DNA from: Phenylobacterium deserti
Lineage (GTDB): Bacteria; Pseudomonadota; Alphaproteobacteria; Caulobacterales; Caulobacteraceae
Direction of reading: 5' to 3'
Assembly (NCBI GenBank): GCA_945874825.1
Contig: CAMCIK010000014.1
Span: 1-37,664, forward strand
DNA: 37,664 nt
How positions within the stretch are numbered: position 1 is the first letter of the stretch; each line of letters starts with the position of its first letter. Positions 16,892-24,512 of the stretch are shown here, piece after piece. The position numbers were made by a program, and so were the translations under genes. Under the pieces are notes generated by a model that searched no databases, was not told the origin of the DNA, and saw only the letters and a program-made list of their open reading frames with translations.

Positions 16892-18487
16892 TCAGGGTGT
16901 ATCCACGTGCGGCGGCGTGGCGGCGACCGCCGCAGGCACCTCGCCCCGGGTCGGCGCGAGGGCGGCCAGCAGGCTGGACTTGCGCCAGTTGCCCCAGCGG
17001 TACCAGGCCAGGGCCAGCAGGGCCGAGGCGATGGAGCCGATCGGGAAGCTGATCCAGACCGCGTCAGCCCCCAGCCAGGGCTGAAGCAGGGTCGCCACGG
17101 GAATCCGGATCCCCCACATGGCGATGACCATGGCGATCAGGGGCGGCCAGACCGATCCGGTCGCCCGGACGATGCCCGACAGGATGAAACTCATGCCGAA
17201 GGGGATGAAGCCCCACAGCACGAAGTAGTTGATGTGCTGGGCAATCGCGATGGAGGGACTGCCCTCCGGCAGGAACAGGCGGGGCGCCAGCGGTCCGGCG
17301 GCGTATATCAGCAGGATCGGAAGGGCGCTGAGCAGGACCGTGTAGCCGATGCCCGTAAGGGCGATCTGGTCGAGCCGGTCCATCCGTCCGGCACCGACGT
17401 TCTGGGCCGCCATGGACGAAACGGACATGCCCAGGGCCATGGCCGGCATCTGGACATAGGCCCACATCTGCATGGCCACGCCGTAGGCCGCCGCCGTGGT
17501 CGACCCGTAGCTGTTGACAAAGCTGGTCATGGTCAGGGCAGCAAAGGACATGATGAACATCTGCAGGCCCATGGGCAGGCCCTTGAAGACCAGGCTTCGG
17601 ATGATGGTCAGGTCCGGGATCAGATAGTGGAGCTCGCCCCGCCTCGGGATCAGGATGGAATCCCGGCGCTGCAGCCAGAGGATGATCGAGGCCAGGGTGA
17701 TCCCCTGGCAGATAAGGGTGGCCGACGCCGATCCGGCTATGCCCATCTTCGGGAAAGGCCCGAAGCCCGTGATCAGTATCGGGTTGAGGATCACCTCCAT
17801 GGAGATGGCCATCAGGGCGAAGAAGAAGGGCGTCCGCGAGTCCCCGGTTCCCCTCTGCGCCATCTGCACGAAGGAGAAGAAGTACATGATGGGGATCGCC
17901 ATGAAGATGACCCGCAGGTAGGTCGTGGCGTCCGCCCGGGCGTCCGCCGGGGTGCCCATAGCCGCCAGTATACCCGGCGTGGCCAGGAACCCCGTAAGCC
18001 CGACGAGCAGGGAGATGACCAGGAAGAAGATGATGCAGGTGCCCACGACCCGCTTGGCGAGGTCGCGGTTGCCCGACCCGATCGCCTGCCCGATCAGCAG
18101 GTTGGCGGACATGGAGACCCCGAACATGGCCCCCATCATCAGGAAGAAGACCTGGTTGGCGTTGGTGGTCGCCGTCAGGGCGGCCGGACCCAGGACATGG
18201 CTGACCCAGAAGGCGTTGGACGTGCCGCTGAGCGACTGAAGGATATTGGTGCCCAACACGGGCAGGGCGAAGGCGACCAGGGTCGGGCCGATGGGACCCG
18301 TCGTCAGGTCGGGCATCCCGGGACGCCGACCGGGACCCCCGGGACCGAAACCACCCGGGCCCCCGGGACCGCCCGCACCCCCTGGACCGCCGGCCCCCCC
18401 AGGACCCCCGGGACCCCCTGGACCCTTGGGCGGGCCGCCGCCGAAAGCGCCTGAGGGGCCTTCACGTCTGACGACCGCCGCCTCCAT
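16892..18487 (-). CDS. MATE-family efflux transporter with collagen-like N-terminal extension
   Basis: A 531-residue inner-membrane cation-coupled exporter. Residues 55-530 show about 12 hydrophobic segments and MATE-type sequence: LTTGPIGPTLVAFALPVLGTN at the first helix, then SNAFWVSHVLGPAALTA, NLLIGQAIGSGNRDLAKRVV and NVGAGRMDRLDQIA. Before helix 1, residues 13-52 are a Gly/Pro repeat (GGPGGPGGAGGPGGAGGPGG and more), not expected in MATE proteins. The ATG at 18487 is the best start; the upstream frame to 18655 has no better support. The extension should lie in the cytoplasm. The coding DNA for it is extremely G-rich on the coding strand. The substrate is unknown. Confidence 0.9.
   Translation of the reverse strand: MEAAVVRREGPSGAFGGGPPKGPGGPGGPGGAGGPGGAGGPGGPGGFGPGGPGRRPGMPDLTTGPIGPTLVAFALPVLGTNILQSLSGTSNAFWVSHVLGPAALTATTNANQVFFLMMGAMFGVSMSANLLIGQAIGSGNRDLAKRVVGTCIIFFLVISLLVGLTGFLATPGILAAMGTPADARADATTYLRVIFMAIPIMYFFSFVQMAQRGTGDSRTPFFFALMAISMEVILNPILITGFGPFPKMGIAGSASATLICQGITLASIILWLQRRDSILIPRRGELHYLIPDLTIIRSLVFKGLPMGLQMFIMSFAALTMTSFVNSYGSTTAAAYGVAMQMWAYVQMPAMALGMSVSSMAAQNVGAGRMDRLDQIALTGIGYTVLLSALPILLIYAAGPLAPRLFLPEGSPSIAIAQHINYFVLWGFIPFGMSFILSGIVRATGSVWPPLIAMVIAMWGIRIPVATLLQPWLGADAVWISFPIGSIASALLALAWYRWGNWRKSSLLAALAPTRGEVPAAVAATPPHVDTP
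18394..18425 (-). other. Predicted G-quadruplex motif in the collagen-like region of the MATE gene
   Basis: The minus (coding) strand carries four G runs of 3, 5, 5 and 7 with 4-base spacers TCCA, TCCC and TCCT, meeting the usual quadruplex rule. It lies in the first 100 bases of the MATE coding sequence, where a folded RNA could slow translation. It may simply follow from the glycine codons. Confidence 0.55.
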
Positions 18488-18681
18488 GCCCTGGACTTCC
18501 CTGATCTGTGGCCCTGTCTCCCTCCGGGAGGCCGCGACCGGGACCGTCCCGCGGCGGGGCGACCCTTGTTGAGTCGCCACCCTAGGCCCGCGAGTCTGCA
18601 GGCTCAACCCGCCGGCCGGATTCCCTTGGCCGGCGAACACCGCTAGGGAAGGCACCGAGGCGCACAGAAACGGGTCAGCAG

Positions 18682-19734
18682 ATGAAACTCATCGTCACGG
18701 GCGGCGCAGGATTCATCGGATCGGCCGTGGTCCGCCAGGCCGTCGGCGAAGGCCGCCAGGTCGTGAATCTCGACGCCCTCACCTACTCCGCCAGCCTGGA
18801 CAATGTGGCCTCGGTCGCCGCCTCGGCGGACTATGCCTTCGAGCGGGCCGACATCTGCGACGCCGCCGCCGTCGCCGCAATCTTCGAGCGCCACCAGCCG
18901 GACGCCCTCATGCACCTGGCAGCCGAGAGCCACAACGACCGGGCCATCGACGGGCCCATCGACTTCGTGCGCACCAATGTCCTGGGCACCGCCGTCCTGC
19001 TGGAGGCGGCGCGACTCTACTGGACCGCCCTGCCCCCGGGCCGGCGCGAGGCCTTCCGTTTCCACCATGTCTCGACGGATGAGGTCTTCGGGGCCCTGGG
19101 CGAGTCCGGCGCCTTCAGCGAGGCCACGCCCTACGACCCCAACTCGCCCTACTCCGCCTCAAAGGCCGGCGCCGACCACCTGGTTCGGGCCTGGGGCCGG
19201 ACCTACGGCCTGCCGGTGGTGATCACCAACTGCGCCAACAATTACGGCCCCTTCCAGTTCCCGGAAAAGCTGATCCCGACGGTGGTGGTGCGGGCCCTGG
19301 AGGGCAAGACCATCCCCGTCTACGGCGATGGCCGGCAGGTCCGCGACTGGCTGCACGTGGACGACCACGCCGAAGCCCTGCTCACCGTGCTGGACCGCGG
19401 CCGGCTGGGCGAGACCTACTGCATCGGCGGCGACGCCACACGCCGCAACATCGAGGTCGTGCGCATGCTCTGCGAGGCCCTGGACCGCCATGCCCCGGCC
19501 AATACCTCGCACGCCGACAAGATCACCTTCGTCACCGACCGGCCGGGCCACGACTTCCGCTATGCGATCGACGCCTCGAAGATCCGCGACGAGCTGGGCT
19601 GGACCCCCCGCACACCCGTCCCCCAGGGCCTGGACGAGACCGTGCGCTGGTACGTCGAGAACCAGGCCTGGTGGCAGGCCATCCGCGACCGCGGCTTCGC
19701 CTCCGAACGCCAGGGCCTGTCAGGCGGCACCTGA
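18682..19734 (+). CDS. rfbB: dTDP-glucose 4,6-dehydratase
   Basis: A 350-residue extended short-chain dehydrogenase that converts dTDP-glucose to the 4-keto-6-deoxy sugar for dTDP-rhamnose and other deoxysugars of surface polysaccharide. It begins MKLIVTGGAGFIGSAVVRQ (Rossmann NAD site). It also has the RfbB catalytic Thr-Asp-Glu in HVSTDEVFG and the YSASK Tyr-Lys pair, and it ends with the typical NQAWWQAIRDR. Full length. The other three rhamnose genes (rfbA, C, D) are not adjacent. Its 3' end overlaps the convergent membrane gene by 15 bases. A role with the nearby asparagine synthase/glycosyltransferase pair is possible. Confidence 0.95.
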   Translation: MKLIVTGGAGFIGSAVVRQAVGEGRQVVNLDALTYSASLDNVASVAASADYAFERADICDAAAVAAIFERHQPDALMHLAAESHNDRAIDGPIDFVRTNVLGTAVLLEAARLYWTALPPGRREAFRFHHVSTDEVFGALGESGAFSEATPYDPNSPYSASKAGADHLVRAWGRTYGLPVVITNCANNYGPFQFPEKLIPTVVVRALEGKTIPVYGDGRQVRDWLHVDDHAEALLTVLDRGRLGETYCIGGDATRRNIEVVRMLCEALDRHAPANTSHADKITFVTDRPGHDFRYAIDASKIRDELGWTPRTPVPQGLDETVRWYVENQAWWQAIRDRGFASERQGLSGGT

Positions 19735-20246
19735 AGGCTCAGGGGCGGGCTCCGGGGCAACGACCACGGCGGGGCGGTCCTTCAGGGCGCGGAGTTCGCG
19801 GTAGATCGTCACGGTCAAAACAACCATGAAGATCGCCTGCAGGATCGAGACCGCAAGGTTCAGGATCAGCAGCAGGCCCCTGAGCGGGCTGAAGGCGGTG
19901 TCGGGGTCGCTCTCCAGCGGAAAGCTCGTCAGCAGGGACGCCGGCAGGAAAACAAGCGCCGAAAGGACGTAGAGCCCCAGCAGGCGCCAGCGGTTGTCAC
20001 GGGTCAGGTCCCGGCTGCGCTGGAGCGACTCGCTGACGTCCTTGCCCTCGAAGATCATGGCCGGGAGGGCGAGCCAAAGGGCCAGGGCGATGATGATCCC
20101 CGGGACAATGAACAGGATCGCCCCCAGGGCGGCGAGGTTGAGGAGCAGCAAGGAGCCAATGGCCCTCGGCAGAAGGTCACCCCCTCCCGGAGGGTCCGGA
20201 AGACCTCCAGACGATCGGGAGTGGAAGCCGTCTCCGCCACACGCAT
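19720..20246 (-). pseudogene. Membrane protein related to its upstream neighbour, apparently frameshifted
   Basis: The reading frame from the ATG at 20246 (good AGGGAAGG ribosome site; MRVAETASTPDRLEVFRTLR) breaks at a run of five C on the plus strand (20180-20184). Adding one base joins it to the rest as REGGDLLPRAIGSLLLLNLA, which matches the paralogue at 20254-20961. The joined protein has about 176 residues and several membrane helices, with the shared motif RSRDLTRDNRWRLLG. It is shorter than the paralogue at the N-terminus. Either a real frameshift or a one-base homopolymer error; an error seems likely because the rest is intact. It follows its paralogue by seven bases, so the two form an operon. 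Function unknown. Confidence 0.7.
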
Positions 20247-20253
20247 CCTTCCC

Positions 20254-20961
20254 TCAGATCAGGGGTGCCGGGGCCGAAGCCTCGTGCAGGCGGCGCAGTT
20301 CGAGGAAGGCGTGGGTCAGGACGATGGCAACGAAGACCCCCAGGAAGCCCTCCGCCGCCGAGGCCGCCACCCGGCCTACGAGGGCTCCGATCCCGGGAAC
20401 GATACCGGCCAATGCGGTCGGGATCGCGACCAGCAGCGCGACTCCCATTGCAAGGACGAAGAGGATCAGCACGAGCCCGAGCAGCCGCCAGCGGTTCCCG
20501 CGGGTGAGCTCCCGGCTGCGCTTGAGCGCCTCCACAGGCGACCGGTCCTCGAGGATGCAGGCGATGGTTGAGACCAGGAGCATGACGGTGAGGAATACCC
20601 CGGGGACGATCAGGAAGAACATGCCCAGGCTGACGAGAATCTGGACGAAAAGGGCTGTCAGAAACACAGGCAGGAACTTTGGCAGGGCGGCCTGTACGGC
20701 CGGCACGAACTCCGTGCCGGCGTCGACGCCCAGCGGCCCTGTCGCCGCCCGTACCGTCAGGATCTGCGCAACCGCACCGACCGCGAGAGTCAAAAGGATC
20801 CCGATCAGCACCATGGGGCCTTTCGTGCCCACCAGGCTGGCGAGGCCAAGCATCAGGCCCGTGAAGACGAAGAACAGGAGCTTGGACTGAAGGGTTGCAA
20901 AGGCCTGGCTGAGGACAGCCCCGACATTCAGCTTTCCTTGCGCGACGGCGGACTCGGACAT
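20254..20961 (-). CDS. Multi-pass membrane protein of unknown function
   Basis: A 235-residue protein with roughly six hydrophobic segments. It resembles the membrane domain found in glycerophosphodiester-phosphodiesterase-like and related uncharacterised proteins (FLIVPGVFLTVMLLVSTIAC, then RSRELTRGNRWRLLG). The ATG at 20961 (MSESAVAQGKLNVGAVLSQA) has a GGGGA site upstream and was preferred over a GTG nine codons earlier. It is the first gene of a pair with the related frameshifted gene. A small hairpin lies 24 bases before the start. I cannot give a function. Confidence 0.78.
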   Translation of the reverse strand: MSESAVAQGKLNVGAVLSQAFATLQSKLLFFVFTGLMLGLASLVGTKGPMVLIGILLTLAVGAVAQILTVRAATGPLGVDAGTEFVPAVQAALPKFLPVFLTALFVQILVSLGMFFLIVPGVFLTVMLLVSTIACILEDRSPVEALKRSRELTRGNRWRLLGLVLILFVLAMGVALLVAIPTALAGIVPGIGALVGRVAASAAEGFLGVFVAIVLTHAFLELRRLHEASAPAPLI

Positions 20962-20984
20962 GATTTTCCCCAAAAAGGGCGGAT

Positions 20985-20999
20985 TCACCCCTTGGGTGA
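20985..20999 (-). terminator. Small hairpin after asnB, weak terminator or operator
   Basis: TCACCC-AAG-GGGTGA forms a 6-bp stem on the minus strand, 36 bases after the asnB stop and 24 bases before the membrane-protein start. A TTTTT run follows, but eight bases away. It could be a weak terminator or a protein-binding site. Confidence 0.3.
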
Positions 21000-21034
21000 G
21001 TTACGCACAGTCCAGAACAGTCGTCGAGGGGGCT

Positions 21035-22729
21035 TCAGGTGTGTCCCGTACACGCCTCCAGGGCGTCAGTAGGGTCGGCGCCTTCCAGGTGGATCAGGGA
21101 CCAGACGGCCAGGAACAGGAGGGGCCAGGCACCCTTTCCACCGGGAGCGAAGGCGGCGGCGACGGCTTCGGGAGTGCGCAGGCGACGGACCGCCTCCAGC
21201 TTGGAGATACGACCGGCGATGTCGGTGGCGCGGGGGCCGATCCAGGCCTCGACGGGGACGGTGAAGCCCTGCTTGCGGGCCCAGGGTGCCGCCGCCGGGC
21301 AGACCCCCGCCAGCCAGGCCCTGACGAGGTACTTGCCGAACCGGCCACGCACCTTGAACCGGTCCGGCAGGGTGAAGGCGAAGTCCGCCACCTCGGGGTC
21401 GAGGAAGGGCGTTCTGCCCTCCAGTCCGTTGGCCATCAGGCAGCGGTCGAGCTTGACCAAGAGGTCGTTAGGCAGCCAGGTCGCGGTGTCCGACCACTGG
21501 GCCGACTGAAGGGGCGTCAGCCCGCGGGGCGCCCGCCCGGACTCGCGCCAGCGGGCCAGCACCTCGGGATGGTCGGGCCGGGGCTCGGCTGGGCGACCTC
21601 CCAGGAAGGCCGGACGCAGGGCGCGCCGGTACCGGCCGTAGCCGCCGAAGAGCTCGTCGCCCCCCTCCCCTGTCAGCACGACCCTCAGCGTGTCCCGCGC
21701 CGCCTCGGCCAGGCGGAAGGTGGGCAGGGCGGCGTAGTCGGCGGTGGGATCATCGAGGGCATGCGCCACCCTGGGCAGGAGCCGCCAGAACTCGCCCTCG
21801 TCAAAGCGGACCTCGCGCCAGTCCAGGTCGAGGGCGCGGGCGACCTTCTCGGCATGCGACCGCTCGTCGGCCGCGCCGGGCGCGTCGAATCCGCAGGTGA
21901 AGGCGGTCACGGGTCGCTCGGCCAGCCTCGCCATCAGGACGGCGATGGCGGCGCTGTCGATCCCGCCCGACAGGAAGAGGCCATAGGGCGCATCGGACCT
22001 CTGGTGTACCCGGACGCTGTCCTCGAGGAGGGCGTCGAGGCGGGCCACCAGGTCGGCCTCGACGCCGCCGCGGTTCGCCCGTCGCGCCGGCAGGGCCGGG
22101 CGGGGCTCATGCGGGACCAGGCCCCCGGGTGTGACCTCCAGGATCTCGCCGGGGGCCATGCGCCGCAGGGCGGGGAAGATGGTGGCCTGGCCGGTGGTGT
22201 AGGACAGGCCCAGGAGATCCTCGGCCGCCGCGCCGTTCATCACCGGATCCACCAGGCTGGCCTCCAGGAAGGCGCGTGGCTCCGAGGCGAACAGCACCGC
22301 CCCGTCGCGCTCCAGGAGGTAGAGGGGCTTGATGCCGAAGGGGTCGCGGACCAGCCAGGTGCGCCCGTCGCCCCCCACCAGGCAGAAGGCGTACATGCCG
22401 CGCAGCCGCCGGAAGGCCTCGGGCCCTTCCCGCGCGTAGAGGTGCAGCAGGGGCTCGAAGTCGGAACCCGTGGCCAAGCTGGCCTCCAGGCCGTGGTCCC
22501 GGGCAAGCTCCAGGTAGTTGTAGATCTCGCCATTGCCGATCACCACCGAGCCGGCAGCGTGCAAGGGCTGCCAGCCCCCCTCGAGGTCGATGATCGACAG
22601 CCGGGCGTGGGCGAGGGAGATCCCCGGCAGGGTCTCCGTCCGAACGCCGTCCGGGCCCCGGTGCAGGAGGGCGGCGATGAGGTCGGCGGCGGCGACCTGG
22701 CCGTTGATGACGCCGGCTATGCCGCACAT
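21035..22729 (-). CDS. asnB: Glutamine-hydrolysing asparagine synthase
   Basis: A 564-residue amidotransferase. Cys2 in MCGIAGVINGQ is the glutaminase nucleophile. The synthase half has the ATP-pyrophosphatase loop LFLSGGIDSAAIAVLM and GEGGDELFGGYGRYRR. All key residues are present. It starts with a 1-base overlap (TGATG) after the glycosyltransferase, so the two are translated together. Such AsnB-like proteins often stand in surface-polysaccharide clusters, where they may amidate a sugar or peptide, so the acceptor need not be aspartate. With rfbB nearby, this is a reasonable inference. Confidence 0.92.
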   Translation of the reverse strand: MCGIAGVINGQVAAADLIAALLHRGPDGVRTETLPGISLAHARLSIIDLEGGWQPLHAAGSVVIGNGEIYNYLELARDHGLEASLATGSDFEPLLHLYAREGPEAFRRLRGMYAFCLVGGDGRTWLVRDPFGIKPLYLLERDGAVLFASEPRAFLEASLVDPVMNGAAAEDLLGLSYTTGQATIFPALRRMAPGEILEVTPGGLVPHEPRPALPARRANRGGVEADLVARLDALLEDSVRVHQRSDAPYGLFLSGGIDSAAIAVLMARLAERPVTAFTCGFDAPGAADERSHAEKVARALDLDWREVRFDEGEFWRLLPRVAHALDDPTADYAALPTFRLAEAARDTLRVVLTGEGGDELFGGYGRYRRALRPAFLGGRPAEPRPDHPEVLARWRESGRAPRGLTPLQSAQWSDTATWLPNDLLVKLDRCLMANGLEGRTPFLDPEVADFAFTLPDRFKVRGRFGKYLVRAWLAGVCPAAAPWARKQGFTVPVEAWIGPRATDIAGRISKLEAVRRLRTPEAVAAAFAPGGKGAWPLLFLAVWSLIHLEGADPTDALEACTGHT

Positions 22730-23757
22730 CAGCCGGCTCCGTGGACGGCGAAGAGTTCGCGCCAGCGGTCCACCACCGCCGCACGGGAAAACTCCCCCGC
22801 CACCCGGGCAAGGCCCGCAGCCGCCAGGGCCCGGCGGCCGGTTACGTCGTCCAGGAGGTCGCGGATCGCCGCCGCCAGGGCGACCGGGTCTTCGACGGCG
22901 ACCAGCCGGCCGTCCTCGCCGTCGCGGATCAGGGCCGCCGGGCCGGTGGAGGCGGCGGCCACCACCGGCAGGCCGTGGGCCCAGGCCTGGATGACCACAT
23001 TGCCAAGGGGCTCGTAGCGGGAGGGAAAGACGCAGAGGTCGGCGGTCCGGTAGAGGGACGAGGCGTCGGTCCGCCAGCCCAGGAAGCGGACCCGTTCGGA
23101 CAGGCCAAGGCCGTCGGCCAGGGCCTTCAGGCGGCCCTCTTCCGGCCCGGAGCCGGCAATCCAGAGCCAGGCGTCCGGCAGGCGGGCCAGGGCCTCCAGG
23201 GCCACGTCGTGGGCCTTGGCCTCGTGCAGCCGCCCCATGGCCAACAGCAGGGGGACGCCTTCGGGGGTGTCGAGGCTGGCCCGGTCGACGGGCCGGGCAT
23301 CCTCGGCGGGGGCGGCGAAGTTGGGAATGCAGTGCACCCGGCCCGCCGGCCAGCCCTGGGCCACGATCCAGTCGGCGATATGCTCGGTATTGGCGACCAG
23401 GGCGTCGAAGCCCTTGTAGTACTTGAGGTTGTAATAGCCGCCCAGGCGGCCGATCCGCGCCCAGGGCCCCCGGGGGGTATGCCGGGCGGCGCGGTTCATC
23501 CAGGCCAGGGCGACCCGGGTGCCTCGGGCGCGGGCGAAGCGGCCTGCGGCCGGCGAGGTGAAGAGGTCCAGGGGGCCGCCGAACCGGAGCTCCCGGACCG
23601 GGACCCCGGCGCTGGCCAGGGCCGCATGGCGTCCGGCATTGGCACGCAGGGCTGCCGCCTGCGCCTGTCCCGATCCCGCCAACCCTGTCACCAGGTCGAC
23701 GAAATAGGTCTCCGCGCCGCCTTCGCCGGCCGTTCCCAGGAGATGCAGGACGCTCAT
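22729..23757 (-). CDS. Family 4 glycosyltransferase
   Basis: A 342-residue GT-B fold transferase. The N-terminal domain begins MSVLHLLGTAGEGGAETYFV, the loop typical of GT4 enzymes. The C-terminal domain carries LLAMGRLHEAKAHDVALEAL, then RVRFLGWRTD and the sugar-nucleotide motif FPSRYEPLGNVVIQAWAHGL (E-x7-E type). The ATG at 23757 was chosen over a start 13 codons upstream. It is coupled to asnB by a one-base overlap. It probably adds a sugar to a cell-surface glycan; donor and acceptor are unknown. No membrane segments are seen. Confidence 0.9.
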   Translation of the reverse strand: MSVLHLLGTAGEGGAETYFVDLVTGLAGSGQAQAAALRANAGRHAALASAGVPVRELRFGGPLDLFTSPAAGRFARARGTRVALAWMNRAARHTPRGPWARIGRLGGYYNLKYYKGFDALVANTEHIADWIVAQGWPAGRVHCIPNFAAPAEDARPVDRASLDTPEGVPLLLAMGRLHEAKAHDVALEALARLPDAWLWIAGSGPEEGRLKALADGLGLSERVRFLGWRTDASSLYRTADLCVFPSRYEPLGNVVIQAWAHGLPVVAAASTGPAALIRDGEDGRLVAVEDPVALAAAIRDLLDDVTGRRALAAAGLARVAGEFSRAAVVDRWRELFAVHGAG

Positions 23758-23801
23758 CGCAGGTGCGACCCTAGCAAGCCCGGCCCCGCTTCCCAAGCGG
23801 C

Positions 23802-23830
23802 TTGAAGCGCGCCGCGCCAGACCCTATAAA
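23802..23830 (+). promoter_or_regulatory. Predicted promoter of the tRNA-Met gene
   Basis: TTGAAG (23802-23807) and TATAAA (23825-23830) are separated by exactly 17 bases, and the tRNA begins 26 bases after the -10 box. This is a close fit to a housekeeping promoter. Confidence 0.6.
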
Positions 23831-23855
23831 CCGCCCCTCGCCGAAAAGGCCCGGC

Positions 23856-23932
23856 GGCTGGGTAGCTCAGATGGTTAGAGCGGTGGATTCATAACCCACA
23901 GGTCGGCGGTTCGATCCCGCCCCCAGCTACCA
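23856..23932 (+). tRNA. tRNA-Met (anticodon CAT)
   Basis: A 77-base cloverleaf with encoded CCA. The acceptor arm is GGCTGGG with CCCAGCT, the D stem GCTC/GAGC, the anticodon loop TTCATAA (CAT at 23890-23892) and the T arm GGCGG-TTCGATC-CCGCC. The 1-72 pair is G-U, and the last anticodon-stem pair is A-C. The anticodon could also be read by a lysidine-modified tRNA-Ile, but overall the sequence looks like an alphaproteobacterial elongator tRNA-Met. It lacks the three G-C pairs of an initiator anticodon stem. Confidence 0.93.
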
Positions 23933-23966
23933 ATCCCGGAGTGAAGACGCGCGCTGCGATTCCGGC

Positions 23967-24512
23967 TCAGGCATCCGTCTCCGGCCCCTGGACGCTCCGG
24001 CGCATGAACACCCTTCGGCTTTCATCGAGACCGCGAGCCAGGTGCTCGCTCCGGACGGCTTCCAGTTCGGGCGGCAGGACGCCGATGACCTCGAACCCGA
24101 TCCGGGCGTACCAGGGCGCATTCCAGGGAATGTCCCGGAAGGTCGAGAGGACAAGGGCCGCGCAGCCCGCCTCGCGGGCGAGGTCGCCTGCCCGGTCCAG
24201 CAAGGCCGCGCCAATCCGCATGCCGCCGAACGCCGGCAGGACATCGATCTGCTCGATGTAGAGGCTGTCGCCGAGGGGGCGGAACCGCAGGGCCGCGACG
24301 GGCTTCTCCCCGTCAAGGCAGGCGACCCATAGGCCGCCTTCCTCCAGACGTTCGCCGAGAAGCGTCTCCGGCGCCGGCGGGTCCCCGGCGATCCAGGCCT
24401 CCGGTGTCCCCAGGAACCTCTGTGCAGCCGCGCGCTCGATGTCGCGAATGGCCGGCAGATCAGGCCGCAGGGCTGGCCGGATCCGAGGGTGTGCTGGTTT
24501 CGGAACGCTCAA
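23967..24512 (-). CDS. GNAT-family N-acetyltransferase
   Basis: A 181-residue acyl-CoA-dependent transferase. The core reads SLYIEQIDVLPAFGGMRIGA, which contains the acetyl-CoA loop (Q/R-x-x-G-x-G/A type, here GGMRIGAALLD), followed by the closing motif APWYARIGFEVIG. The start is a TTG overlapping the stop of the lectin/RTX gene (TTGA at 24509-24512). There is no other start nearby, so translation depends on the upstream gene. The tight linkage suggests action on, or alongside, the RTX protein, but a small-molecule substrate is just as possible. It is convergent with the tRNA gene. Confidence 0.88.
   Translation of the reverse strand: MSVPKPAHPRIRPALRPDLPAIRDIERAAAQRFLGTPEAWIAGDPPAPETLLGERLEEGGLWVACLDGEKPVAALRFRPLGDSLYIEQIDVLPAFGGMRIGAALLDRAGDLAREAGCAALVLSTFRDIPWNAPWYARIGFEVIGVLPPELEAVRSEHLARGLDESRRVFMRRSVQGPETDA

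Noticed and set aside
16907..18454. 515-residue open frame opposite the MATE gene
   Set aside because: Antisense to a clear membrane transporter; its composition (rich in Arg, Gly, Asp, His) is that of a high-GC shadow frame.
20960..23017. 685-residue open frame opposite asparagine synthase and the glycosyltransferase
   Set aside because: It spans two well-supported genes on the other strand and shows no domain or family motif.
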